This document shows, one piece after another, positions 15,198 through 23,969 of a stretch of 64,000 nucleotides of DNA (position 1 is the stretch's first letter; the number at the start of each line of letters is the position of its first letter). The stretch comes from JACOMS01 sp051252005 (lineage in GTDB: Bacteria; Pseudomonadota; Alphaproteobacteria; Caulobacterales; Maricaulaceae). The stretch spans positions 186,001 through 250,000 of the forward strand of contig JBPOEZ010000002.1 in the NCBI GenBank assembly GCA_051252005.1, given 5' to 3'. Under the pieces are notes generated by a model. The model saw only the letters and a program-made list of their open reading frames with translations. It had not been told where the DNA came from and searched no databases. The translations under genes were made by a program, and so were the position numbers.

Positions 15198-16424
15198 TTA
15201 TTTCGGGTCTTTGTCCGTCGGCGAAAGAAGCAAGATCATCATTTCTTCGGCAAAAATTTTCGCCGAAATGTCTATGCCATCACGACTAGCTTTATCGTCG
15301 ACTTCATAAGTAATAGACGGAATACCATAGACCTCCCAAATGTAATTCTTTGAGGTAGCTTTGCCCGAATTAGGGCTTTCGTCGCGCGTAAACGGATATA
15401 CGTCACTCCCTATACGGTCGCCAGCAGCCTGAAGCCAGTCTCTTGCAAAGAGCGCTGGCTTTGTGATTTCATCATCGGCTTGCGTATAAAAGAGATTGCG
15501 TTTTGTCGAATGGAAATCCAGGAATAAAACCATCTCATCATCGCCAGATTTAAACCGCTCAAGCGCGCCCTCCACTGCCTGCGTTTCAGGCTGAGTAAAG
15601 GGTCCCCAATCTCGGTTAAGATCTATGCCGCCCTTATTGTGCCGCCAATGCCCCGCTCCGACCCCGTCAGGATTCATCATCGGTATCATCAAGACATTGA
15701 ACTTTGTCCGAAACTCTTTCGCAAGCTCCGAAGAGCCAAGCATAGTTTCCATAAACGGAATCATCGCAAGCGCGCCGGTAACTTCAGGCGGGTGCTGCCG
15801 CCCGACCAAGACCACATAGGGTTTGTTTTTTGCCCCTTCCACGACCTCGAGCATTGCAATCGGATGGCCATCAACAGACTCGCCAATCACAGACTGCGTA
15901 ACGAAGGGCTTCTGCGCGGCCCCTTGAGTCCAATTATCATGAGCGGCGGCAGTAAAAATTTCCTGCCCCGATATAAAAAACGAAGCTGCGGCAAGGTCTA
16001 AGGTCATGACCGTTTCGTCTTTTTTGATCTTATTTATACGCGTGTCAGGCAGAACCAACCACGAAGTTCCGTCGTAACTATATTTTGGTGGATAACGGTG
16101 CTTTCCGTTTTCATAATTAAGCGTCACACGAAGGGTTCCAGAGGCCTTCGGGTCCACACGAAACCCGTACCAAGCACTGTCGTTAATCGGTGTATTTTCA
16201 GGCCGGATCGTAAAGTTAAAACTCTCTGCGCCGGTGACTTGGCAATCATTAACTCGCGCGGTTTTATAGTTCGCGTATATTCTCGCCGCCGCATTCTCAC
16301 AAATCGGAACGCCGTCTGCAGATGGCAAACTCGCCCCGGGCGGTGCCTTCATGACTGGCACGGTGGCGCATCCCGCGAAGCCTAAAAAAGCGCTTAAGAG
16401 TATGGCTTCCTGAATTTTACGCAT
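15198..16424 (-). CDS. M14 zinc carboxypeptidase, lipoprotein, CCP-like
   Basis: 408 residues. Lipobox Cys19 in GFAGC. The N-terminal domain (about 60-170) has FTIRPENTPINDSAWYGFRV, the fold seen before the catalytic domain of cytosolic carboxypeptidases. The catalytic domain shows the zinc ligands in GRQHPPEVTG (HxxE) and LDFHST, the substrate site GIDLNRDWGPFTQPET and a Glu in ITYEVDD. CCP relatives trim acidic C-terminal residues; some M14 enzymes cut wall peptides. A periplasmic location follows from the lipobox. It is 18 bases behind the D-amino-acid dehydrogenase gene on the same strand. Confidence 0.85.
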   Translation of the reverse strand: MRKIQEAILLSAFLGFAGCATVPVMKAPPGASLPSADGVPICENAAARIYANYKTARVNDCQVTGAESFNFTIRPENTPINDSAWYGFRVDPKASGTLRVTLNYENGKHRYPPKYSYDGTSWLVLPDTRINKIKKDETVMTLDLAAASFFISGQEIFTAAAHDNWTQGAAQKPFVTQSVIGESVDGHPIAMLEVVEGAKNKPYVVLVGRQHPPEVTGALAMIPFMETMLGSSELAKEFRTKFNVLMIPMMNPDGVGAGHWRHNKGGIDLNRDWGPFTQPETQAVEGALERFKSGDDEMVLFLDFHSTKRNLFYTQADDEITKPALFARDWLQAAGDRIGSDVYPFTRDESPNSGKATSKNYIWEVYGIPSITYEVDDKASRDGIDISAKIFAEEMMILLLSPTDKDPK

Positions 16425-16442
16425 AACATTTCCTTTCAGTAC

Positions 16443-17681
16443 CTAGTTTGCTAGACTGTCTTTGATGGCCCCTTCAGGCCGCCCGATTAATTCTGCTATT
16501 CTTACGCCGCTTCCCGCAGCGAACGTATAGCCAAGCGCGCCATGACCAGTATTGAGATAGAGCCCCCGCAACTTTGTTTCCTCAATGACCGGAACTCCAG
16601 AAGGCGTCATCGGCCGAAAGCCCGTCCAATAATGCGGCTCTTCGTTATACTTTGCAATAGACGGCCAAAGTGTGCGTGCCGTTTCCAATAACTCTCGTCC
16701 GCGCTTGTCCGCCCGATGCGGAGACTGATTTGCATCCATAAATCCGGCAATTCTGACCCTGTCGCCAAGGTTGGCGAAAACAATTTTATTCTGCGCATCC
16801 GTAATACTAACACGCGGCGCGCCGCTCTGCGCCGGCAAAGTCACGCTATACCCCTGCATCGGGTAGATCGGCACAGACAGGCCCAAACTTTTTACCAAAG
16901 CATTCGTTTGCCCGCCAAGGCACGAGATGACGGCCTCGCACGCATGAAAACCTTGGTCTGTTTGCACGCCTTCAACCGCTTCTCCATTTGCGCTGACCGA
17001 CATCACGGTTTCATTCATATGAAACGACGCGCCAAAGCGGCTTTCGCAAACGGATTTAAGCGCGCGGCAATACTCAAGCGTATCAAGCGCCATATCCCCC
17101 GCCGCGTAAAGCCCGCCCGCCAGAGCGCCATGCCATGTTTCAAGAGCAGGCTCTTTATCTTTACAGTCTTCCGCAGATAAAACCTCAAGCGCAATTCCCA
17201 TCTTGGCTTTAGCCTTCATAGACGTTCGCATATTAGCCAGTTGCGCTGCATTTGAGGCGAGAATAATTTTGCCTTGTCCCGTAGGCTTTAAACTCTCTTT
17301 TGGACAGGCCTGCATAAATAGAGCCGTTGCCGCCTCAGACTGCTTAGCCAGATTGGCTAACGCCTCTGTGTTCAAAGCCGCCCGCTTTGCCGTACAGTTT
17401 CGCAAAAACCCTAATCCCCAAGAAAGATAAGACGGCTTAAAGGACGCCCCTAGGCGCACGGCAGGGTCAAGCCCGAGAAGATAGGCTGGGAGCTGCCGCA
17501 AGGCGGCGGGGCCTGCGAAAGGATCTACATAGGAAAAAGAAAGCTGCGCGCCGTTTGAACGGCTCGTGCCAGAAGCAACGTCTGCCGCGCGGTCTATTAC
17601 ATGAACCTCATGTCCGGAGCACCCAAGAGCAAAGGCGGTCGAAACCCCAATCACGCCAGCCCCTAACACGCAAATTTTCAT
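16443..17681 (-). CDS. dadA: D-amino-acid dehydrogenase (small subunit type), DAO family
   Basis: 412 residues from ATG 17681 (ATAGGTAAC upstream). The Rossmann FAD motif KICVLGAGVIGVSTAFALG is at the very N-terminus. SRSNGAQLSFSYVDPFAGP and the C-terminal FRPMTPSGVPVIEET plus LNTGHGALGYTFAAGSG are typical of DadA, which oxidises D-amino acids (mainly D-Ala) and passes electrons to the respiratory chain. No dadX racemase is near; instead a periplasmic M14 carboxypeptidase lipoprotein gene follows, which could supply D-amino acids from wall peptides (inference). Confidence 0.88.
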   Translation of the reverse strand: MKICVLGAGVIGVSTAFALGCSGHEVHVIDRAADVASGTSRSNGAQLSFSYVDPFAGPAALRQLPAYLLGLDPAVRLGASFKPSYLSWGLGFLRNCTAKRAALNTEALANLAKQSEAATALFMQACPKESLKPTGQGKIILASNAAQLANMRTSMKAKAKMGIALEVLSAEDCKDKEPALETWHGALAGGLYAAGDMALDTLEYCRALKSVCESRFGASFHMNETVMSVSANGEAVEGVQTDQGFHACEAVISCLGGQTNALVKSLGLSVPIYPMQGYSVTLPAQSGAPRVSITDAQNKIVFANLGDRVRIAGFMDANQSPHRADKRGRELLETARTLWPSIAKYNEEPHYWTGFRPMTPSGVPVIEETKLRGLYLNTGHGALGYTFAAGSGVRIAELIGRPEGAIKDSLAN

Positions 17682-17898
17682 GTTACCTATCCAAATATTG
17701 AATACGCCAAAAGACAAAACCCTCCGAGCCCGAAGAGGCTTCTTCGAGCCTTAAGCTTTATAAGGTTGTTCAAGTCTGTCCATAGACAAACCGATGATGT
17801 TGATAATGATATGATGGATGAAGGCAGCATGTTTTACCAAACAAGGACGACATAGGCCGCTCTCTTTACGCCAAGCCTGTTGACCTTGGGCGCGCAAA

Positions 17899-17921
17899 GC
17901 GTCAAAAGACGCGAAATTTTT
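17899..17921 (+). promoter_or_regulatory. Hairpin with T-tract just before pheS, possible attenuator
   Basis: GCGTC-AAAA-GACGC followed by GAAATTTTT ends 13 bases before the pheS ATG. The stem is only 5 bp. A 14-codon ORF (17811-17855, MMDEGSMFYQTRTT) lies upstream but contains a single Phe codon, so it is a poor leader peptide. Confidence 0.3.
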
Positions 17922-17933
17922 GATGGATATGTC

Positions 17934-19001
17934 ATGACTGATATTGCCGCTGTACTCAGCAAATATACCGCCGAAATCGCGGGCGCAAATGATCTGCGCG
18001 CCCTTGATGATACGCGCGTCGCCGCCCTTGGGAAAAAGGGCGAAGTCTCTATGATGATGCGCGGCCTTGGCAAAATGAGCGTTGACGAGAAAAAAGTTAT
18101 GGGCCCTGCGCTGAACGGGCTTAAAAATGATATTGCCGCGCTTATTGACGCGCGCAAAACCGTCCTTGAAGACGCTGCGCTGGACGCCGCTCTGTCGTCC
18201 GAAACTATGGACATGTCGCTCCCTGTCAGTTCGCCCGTCGGCACGCTTCACCCCGTGCAGCAAGTCATGGAAGAAATGGCTGTGATCTTTTCAGATATGG
18301 GCTTCACCGTTGCCGAAGGGCCGGACATCGAAGATGACTTCCATAATTTCACAGCGCTAAACTTCCCTCCGGGCCACCCTGCGCGCGATATGCATGATAC
18401 GTTTTTCATGAGCCCGGACTCCGACGGAGAACAGAAGGTACTCCGCACCCACACATCGCCCGTTCAAATTCGCACCATGATTAACGAAAAACCGCCCATC
18501 CGCATCATTGCCCCGGGCCGGACTTACCGCTGCGATAGTGACCAAACGCATACGCCAATGTTTCATCAGGTCGAAGGCCTTGTCATCGACAAAGCCACCC
18601 ATATGGGCCACCTTAAAGGGTGCTTGATGGATTTCATTTCGGCGTTTTTCGAAACCGACGTAGATGTGCAGTTCCGCCCGCACCATTTCCCGTTCACAGA
18701 ACCGTCCGCTGAAATGGATGTACGCTATGAGCGCGTAGGAAGCGAAATCCGCATTGGTCAAGGCGAAAAATGGATGGAGATCCTCGGCTGCGGCATGGTG
18801 CATCCGAACGTGCTTCGCTCCTGCGGTATCGACCCTGATGAGTATCAAGGCTTCGCCTTCGGCATGGGCGTCGACAGATTGGCCATGCTAAAATACGGCA
18901 TGCCTGACCTGCGCGATATGTTCGCGGGTGATACACGGTGGCTCGGGCATTACGGGTTTAGTCCGCTGCTGCAAGCTAACCTAGCGACGGGGCTTTCATA
19001 A
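17934..19001 (+). CDS. pheS: Phenylalanine--tRNA ligase alpha subunit
   Basis: 355 residues from ATG 17934. Class II synthetase catalytic subunit: an N-terminal coiled coil (about 1-90), then VAEGPDIEDDFHNFTALNFP, motif 2 PGRTYRCDSDQTHTPMFHQ, and motif 3 GFAFGMGVDRLAMLKYG. It charges tRNA-Phe as an alpha2beta2 tetramer. An upstream in-frame extension is possible but has no ribosome binding site. Its TAA overlaps the pheT ATG (TAATG). The rpmI-rplT genes that often precede pheST are absent. Confidence 0.97.
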   Translation: MTDIAAVLSKYTAEIAGANDLRALDDTRVAALGKKGEVSMMMRGLGKMSVDEKKVMGPALNGLKNDIAALIDARKTVLEDAALDAALSSETMDMSLPVSSPVGTLHPVQQVMEEMAVIFSDMGFTVAEGPDIEDDFHNFTALNFPPGHPARDMHDTFFMSPDSDGEQKVLRTHTSPVQIRTMINEKPPIRIIAPGRTYRCDSDQTHTPMFHQVEGLVIDKATHMGHLKGCLMDFISAFFETDVDVQFRPHHFPFTEPSAEMDVRYERVGSEIRIGQGEKWMEILGCGMVHPNVLRSCGIDPDEYQGFAFGMGVDRLAMLKYGMPDLRDMFAGDTRWLGHYGFSPLLQANLATGLS

Positions 19002-21388
19002 TGAAATTCACACTCTCATGGCTCAAAGAGCATTTAGATACTGACGCGACCATTGACCAAGTGGTTGAGGCGATGACCCTTGCGGGTCTCGAAGTTGAAG
19101 GCGTTGAGAACCCGGCGGAAAACCTGTCTGCGTTTTCAGTGGCGAAAGTCCTGACAGCGGAAAAACATCCGGATGCGGATAAACTCAAAGTCTGCACCGT
19201 TGAAACCCGCGACGGGACGAAAACCATTGTCTGCGGCGCACCCAATGCGCGGGCCGATATGACCGTGGCCTATGCCCCGATGGGCGCGTATATTCCCGGC
19301 GCGGATTTCAGCCTTGATAAGAAACCTCGCAAAATTCGCGGTGTCGAATCCTCCGGCATGATGTGCAGTGCGAGCGAGCTTGGCCTCGGTCAAGACAGTG
19401 ACGGCATCATGGATCTGGACGCGGGTTTTGAAATGGGTACGCCTATCGCCGACGCGCTCAATATGAACGATCCGGTGATTGATTTTGAAGTCACGCCGAA
19501 CCGTCCCGACTGGCTCGGCGTGGATTCTATTGCGCGCGACCTCGCGGCAGCCGGATTAGGCACTGTCACCACAAAAGCGGTCACGCCCGTCAAAGGCACC
19601 TTCCCCTGCCCGCAAGAGATTAAAATCGACGCCAATGACGCTTGCCCTGTTTTCGCCGGACGCGTAGTTCGCGGCGTCAAAAATGGCCCGTCGCCCCAGT
19701 GGCTTCAAGACAGATTAAAAGCCATTGGCTTGCGTCCTATTTCCGCGCTCGTCGATATTACTAACTTCATTACCTATGACCGCGCGCGGCCATTGCATTT
19801 TTATGACCGTGCAAAACTGTCTGGCCCGATCACTGTCCGTATGGGACAGGACGGAAGCTTTGCAGCGCTGGATGATAAATCCTACACGGCAACAGCTGAT
19901 GATTGCGCGATCACAGATGCAAGCGGCATTATCGGTCTGGGCGGCATCGTCGGCGGCGAGAGCACAGGCTGCGATGACGCAACAACAGAAATCCTGATTG
20001 AAGCGGCATGGTTTGATCCGCTCACCATTCGCAAAACGGCCAAACGTCTCGGCGTGAATTCCGACGCGAAATACCGTTTCGAACGCGGCGTCGATACGGG
20101 CTTCGTCATTGGCGGCGTAGAGATGGCCACGCAGATGGTTCTGGACATTTGCGGCGGCGAAGCTTCGGACATTACTGTCGCCGGAGCGGTTCCTGTCGCG
20201 CCGCCTGCAATCGACTTTGATCCCATGCAAGTTGTCCGCCTCACCGGCATGAGCGTCAGCGACAATGATATGGAAAAGGTTCTCACTGACCTAGGTTTTA
20301 GCGTAGAACGCGGCCCGTTATGGAAAGTGACCGTTCCGACATGGCGCAGAGACGCAACCGAGAGCGCCGACCTTGTCGAAGAGATTGCGCGCATCATTGG
20401 CTATCATAATTTAGATGCTGTCAGCCTCCCGCGTCCCTCCGTAACGCGCAAGCCAACGGCAACACCAACGCAAAATCGCACACGCCTCGCCCGAAGAGCG
20501 TTGGCGCAACAAGGCCTCTCCGAAGCCATAACATGGTCATTCGTATTGACCGAGCATGCGGCGCTTTTCGGCGGCGGCTCAGATGCGATGAAACTCGACA
20601 ATCCGATCTCGTCTGATCTGGATTGCATGCGCCCAACCGCGCTGATCCACCTTTTGCTCGCAGGGCAGCGCAATGCCGACAAAGGCTATCCCGGAGCCGC
20701 GCTGTTTGAAGCTGGGCCGACCTACCGAACCACAGAACCCAGCGGACAGGATTTAACTGTCGCAGGGATGCGCCGGATTGAAACTGAGCGGAACTGGACG
20801 GGCAACACTGCGCCGGACGCCTTGACGGCGAAAGCTGACGCTATAGCCGCGCTCGCCGCTATGGGCGCCAATGTAGACAATCTACAGCTCTCAAAGCCGA
20901 AGGGTGATTATTGGCATCCGGGACGATCTGGGCGCCTGCAAATGGGGCCGAAAAATATTCTCGCGGATTTTGGAGAGCTTCACCCGCGCGTCCTTAAAGC
21001 CATAGGTATAGAAGGCCGCGTCGCAGCGTTTGAAGTCTGGCCTGATAATATCCCCGTGCGCAAAAAGAAACATACATCCAAAGCCAAAGGCGCATTAGCG
21101 CTTTCAGACTTAATGCCAGTTCACCGCGACTTCGCCTTCATCGTACCGCAAGACGCGGCAGCAGGAGACGTTCTCAAAGCCGCAGGCGGGGCTGATAGAC
21201 AGTTGATTTCTAATGTCTCGCTTTTCGACGTGTACCAAGGCCAAGGCATTGAAGAAGGATTTAAATCCCTCGCTATAGAGGTGACATTAACGCCAAAAGA
21301 CGCGACCTTAACCGATAAGGATATTGACGGAATTTCTGAAAAAATCATCGAAAGCGTCGCAAAAGTCGGCGGGACGCTACGCACCTAA
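19001..21388 (+). CDS. pheT: Phenylalanine--tRNA ligase beta subunit
   Basis: 795 residues, full length. Order of domains: N-terminal EMAP/OB tRNA-binding domain (about 40-150, KVLTAEKHPDADKLKVCTVE), B3/B4 editing domain (about 210-390, with VDITNFITYDRARPLHFYD), B5 domain (about 400-470), the inactive synthetase-like core, and the C-terminal ferredoxin-fold anticodon-binding domain (last 95 residues, PVHRDFAFIVPQDAAAGDVL). Translationally coupled to pheS. Confidence 0.97.
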   Translation: MKFTLSWLKEHLDTDATIDQVVEAMTLAGLEVEGVENPAENLSAFSVAKVLTAEKHPDADKLKVCTVETRDGTKTIVCGAPNARADMTVAYAPMGAYIPGADFSLDKKPRKIRGVESSGMMCSASELGLGQDSDGIMDLDAGFEMGTPIADALNMNDPVIDFEVTPNRPDWLGVDSIARDLAAAGLGTVTTKAVTPVKGTFPCPQEIKIDANDACPVFAGRVVRGVKNGPSPQWLQDRLKAIGLRPISALVDITNFITYDRARPLHFYDRAKLSGPITVRMGQDGSFAALDDKSYTATADDCAITDASGIIGLGGIVGGESTGCDDATTEILIEAAWFDPLTIRKTAKRLGVNSDAKYRFERGVDTGFVIGGVEMATQMVLDICGGEASDITVAGAVPVAPPAIDFDPMQVVRLTGMSVSDNDMEKVLTDLGFSVERGPLWKVTVPTWRRDATESADLVEEIARIIGYHNLDAVSLPRPSVTRKPTATPTQNRTRLARRALAQQGLSEAITWSFVLTEHAALFGGGSDAMKLDNPISSDLDCMRPTALIHLLLAGQRNADKGYPGAALFEAGPTYRTTEPSGQDLTVAGMRRIETERNWTGNTAPDALTAKADAIAALAAMGANVDNLQLSKPKGDYWHPGRSGRLQMGPKNILADFGELHPRVLKAIGIEGRVAAFEVWPDNIPVRKKKHTSKAKGALALSDLMPVHRDFAFIVPQDAAAGDVLKAAGGADRQLISNVSLFDVYQGQGIEEGFKSLAIEVTLTPKDATLTDKDIDGISEKIIESVAKVGGTLRT

Positions 21389-21477
21389 GTTTCGCGTTTC
21401 GTCCTGTTGCGCGACTGCCGCCTTCCTATTGCCAAGTGCTATCTCCCGCCCTATGAAAAGGTTAACAGGGATTAGCC

Positions 21478-22746
21478 ATGACAAAATTATTTGACCCTCT
21501 CACATTGCCCAATGGGCAGTGCCTTCCCAATCGCCTTTGTAAAGCTGCGATGGAAGAAAACATGGCCGAATATGGCCAAGTGCCGGGCGAAGCTTTAATT
21601 AATCTCTATAAACAATGGGCAGCCAGCAAACCTGGATTAATTCTAACTGGCAATGTTATGGTCGCCCCAGATGCCATGACCGGCCCAGGGGGTATTTATT
21701 TAGGTAAATGGGTTTTGGACATTCCGGAGCATCGCGAAATTTTTGAGAGATGGGCCCAGGCGGGCAAATCTGGCGGCGCGCAATTTTACATGCAAATCAG
21801 CCACCCAGGACGCCAAGTTTATGCCACCATGGGGACAGACGTTGTTTCGGCCTCCAACACCAAATTAAAAATGGAAGGCCCTGCAGCCAAGATGTTTACA
21901 GAGGCTCGCGCCCTCACCGGAGAAGAGGTCGAGGCGATGATCACGCGTTTTGCCGACACTGCCGAAGCGGCGAAAGATGCCGGATTTGACGGCGTCCAAA
22001 TCCACAGCGCTCATGGCTATCTTGTTGCACAATTTCTCTCTCCCCTGTCGAATCGCCGCAAAGATCAATGGGGCGGGCCGCTTGAAAACCGCGCGCGCTT
22101 CCTGCTTGAAATTGTCCGCGCCGTTAGGCAGCGCGTCGGCGAAACGTTCGGCGTTGCCGTCAAACTCAATTCTGCTGATTTTCAGCGCGGCGGGTTCGAT
22201 GTTGAAGACGCCCGCCAAGTTGTGGAATGGCTTAACGGCGAGGCAGTAGACTTTGTCGAACTGTCCGGCGGAAATTATGAAAGCGCGGCTATGGCGGGTG
22301 TATCAGAAGACGGACGTTCGGATAGCACTAAAGACCGAGAAATGTATTTCATAGATTTCGCTCGCGACATCGGGGCCAATGCGCGCATGCCCATTATGGT
22401 CACGGGCGGCGTAACGAAACGACAAACCGCCGAAGACGCTCTTGCGAGCGGCGGGGCGGACATCATCGGCATTGCCCGCGCCTATGGGTTCAGCGCAAAC
22501 ATTGCGGCGGATTGGAAAAAAGACGCTAACCTCACAATAAAAATGCCTAACATAACATCAAAAAACAAAACCATCCTCGTGCTTGGCGGCATGTCTCTGA
22601 CCAAAGAAAATCTTTACCGTATGGGAACAGGCAAGGCTCCTCGCGTTAGAAACAACGCAATATGGGCCATTATCAAAGGCCAAATCCGGCAGGCCAAACA
22701 GACTAAGCGCTACAAAAGGTGGCTCGCAAATAATAATCTTACTTAA
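21478..22746 (+). CDS. NADH:flavin oxidoreductase, Old Yellow Enzyme family
   Basis: 422 residues; TIM barrel of the OYE family binding FMN. LFDPLTLPNGQCLPNRL opens the barrel; QIHSAHGYLVAQFLSPLSN and GGPLENRARFLLEIV are the family landmarks, and MVTGGVTKRQTAEDAL the C-terminal phosphate site. The usual C-terminal FAD/NAD domain of the 2,4-dienoyl-CoA reductase type is absent, replaced by about 60 basic residues ending KRYKRWLANNN. Likely reduces C=C bonds of enones; substrate unknown. Followed at 36 bases by an SMP-30/strictosidine-synthase-like gene. Confidence 0.9.
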   Translation: MTKLFDPLTLPNGQCLPNRLCKAAMEENMAEYGQVPGEALINLYKQWAASKPGLILTGNVMVAPDAMTGPGGIYLGKWVLDIPEHREIFERWAQAGKSGGAQFYMQISHPGRQVYATMGTDVVSASNTKLKMEGPAAKMFTEARALTGEEVEAMITRFADTAEAAKDAGFDGVQIHSAHGYLVAQFLSPLSNRRKDQWGGPLENRARFLLEIVRAVRQRVGETFGVAVKLNSADFQRGGFDVEDARQVVEWLNGEAVDFVELSGGNYESAAMAGVSEDGRSDSTKDREMYFIDFARDIGANARMPIMVTGGVTKRQTAEDALASGGADIIGIARAYGFSANIAADWKKDANLTIKMPNITSKNKTILVLGGMSLTKENLYRMGTGKAPRVRNNAIWAIIKGQIRQAKQTKRYKRWLANNNLT

Positions 22747-22782
22747 TAAACAGCCTGATATAATCAGGTTAATGGGGGCGTT

Positions 22783-23877
22783 ATGAAAAATGTAGTATTA
22801 GCCATTGGCGGCTTAATCTTAGCTGGAGCGCTTTACTTATGTCTTTGGCCTGTTCCCGTAGCGCCCGAAAGCTGGGAAGCCCCAATATCGAGCGGTTACA
22901 CAGATGACTTTGCGCCCAATGAGCAGCTCGCTAATTTAAGCCGTATTGAAATTGAAAACCTCCATGGCCCCGAAGATATTGCGGCCCGAATGATTGATGG
23001 CCAACTCACCCTTTTCATCTCTGCCCAAGACGGGCTCATCAGAGCCGTAGACGCCGAAACGTTGACCTCCCAAATCTTCGCTGATACGGGCGGCGTTCCT
23101 TTGGGGCTAGAATTTGACGATAGCGGCAACTTGATCGTGGCCGATGCCCACAAAGGCTTAGTTTCTATAGCGCCGAACGGTGAAATGACCATCCTCACAA
23201 ATAGCGTTTCTGACACGCCCATTCTTTATGCCGATGATGTCGATATCGCGCCTGATGGCGTCATTTATTTCTCTGATGCATCAACCAAGTTTGGCGCAAA
23301 GCACTCCGGAAGCACTTTGGCAGGCAGCCTTTTGGAGATCATGGAACATGGGCGCACAGGTCGTCTCTTATCTTACAACCCTGAAAACGGAACAACACAC
23401 ATTATCAAAACCGGTATAAGCTTTGCCAACGGCGTCGCCATGGCGCCGGACGGACAATCGGTTTTAGTGATTGAGACGGGCGAGTATCGTATTTTACGGA
23501 TTTGGATTGCGGGCGATAAATCCGGAGAAACAGAGGTCGTTATTGATAACCTTCCTGGCTTTCCGGACAATATTAACTCCGCCCCGGATGGGAGCTATTT
23601 TGTAGGTCTCGTCAGCAAACGCTCGAACGTTCTTGATGATATGGCGGCAAAACCCTTCATGCGTAAGTTAATTTGGCGCCTTCCTGAATCCCTAAAACCT
23701 GCAGCTGAGAATTACGGCCTTGTCTTCCAAATGGATAATGAGGGCAATGTTTTGCAAACTTGGCAAGACCCAGAAGGTGCATACCCCCTTACAACGGGCG
23801 CGATAGCCCCCGGCGATGGCTGGATGTATATTTCAAGCCTCGGCGCAGATCATCTCGGCCGGAGGCCCTTTCCTTAG
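22783..23877 (+). CDS. Strictosidine synthase/SMP-30-like six-bladed propeller protein
   Basis: 364 residues preceded by GGGGGCGTT. An N-terminal hydrophobic anchor (about 3-24) is followed by a six-bladed beta-propeller. GGVPLGLEFDDSGNLIVADA and YADDVDIAPDGVIYFSDAS are the strictosidine-synthase-like (APMAP) repeats, with the calcium-site Asn/Asp in FANGVAMAPDG and LPGFPDNIN. Relatives are lactonases or esterases of uncertain substrate. Probably periplasmic, tethered to the inner membrane. Likely in one operon with the OYE gene. Confidence 0.82.
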   Translation: MKNVVLAIGGLILAGALYLCLWPVPVAPESWEAPISSGYTDDFAPNEQLANLSRIEIENLHGPEDIAARMIDGQLTLFISAQDGLIRAVDAETLTSQIFADTGGVPLGLEFDDSGNLIVADAHKGLVSIAPNGEMTILTNSVSDTPILYADDVDIAPDGVIYFSDASTKFGAKHSGSTLAGSLLEIMEHGRTGRLLSYNPENGTTHIIKTGISFANGVAMAPDGQSVLVIETGEYRILRIWIAGDKSGETEVVIDNLPGFPDNINSAPDGSYFVGLVSKRSNVLDDMAAKPFMRKLIWRLPESLKPAAENYGLVFQMDNEGNVLQTWQDPEGAYPLTTGAIAPGDGWMYISSLGADHLGRRPFP

Positions 23878-23969
23878 AATCTTATTACTAAAAACTTCAA
23901 TACCCACGACAAAGCCTTGATCTAAGGCACTTCATATGCAACTTTATGCATAAGAAATGGAGTTTTATT

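Noticed and set aside
17811..17855. Phe-rich leader peptide for pheST
   Set aside because: The ORF has only one Phe codon among 14 and no strong ribosome binding site.
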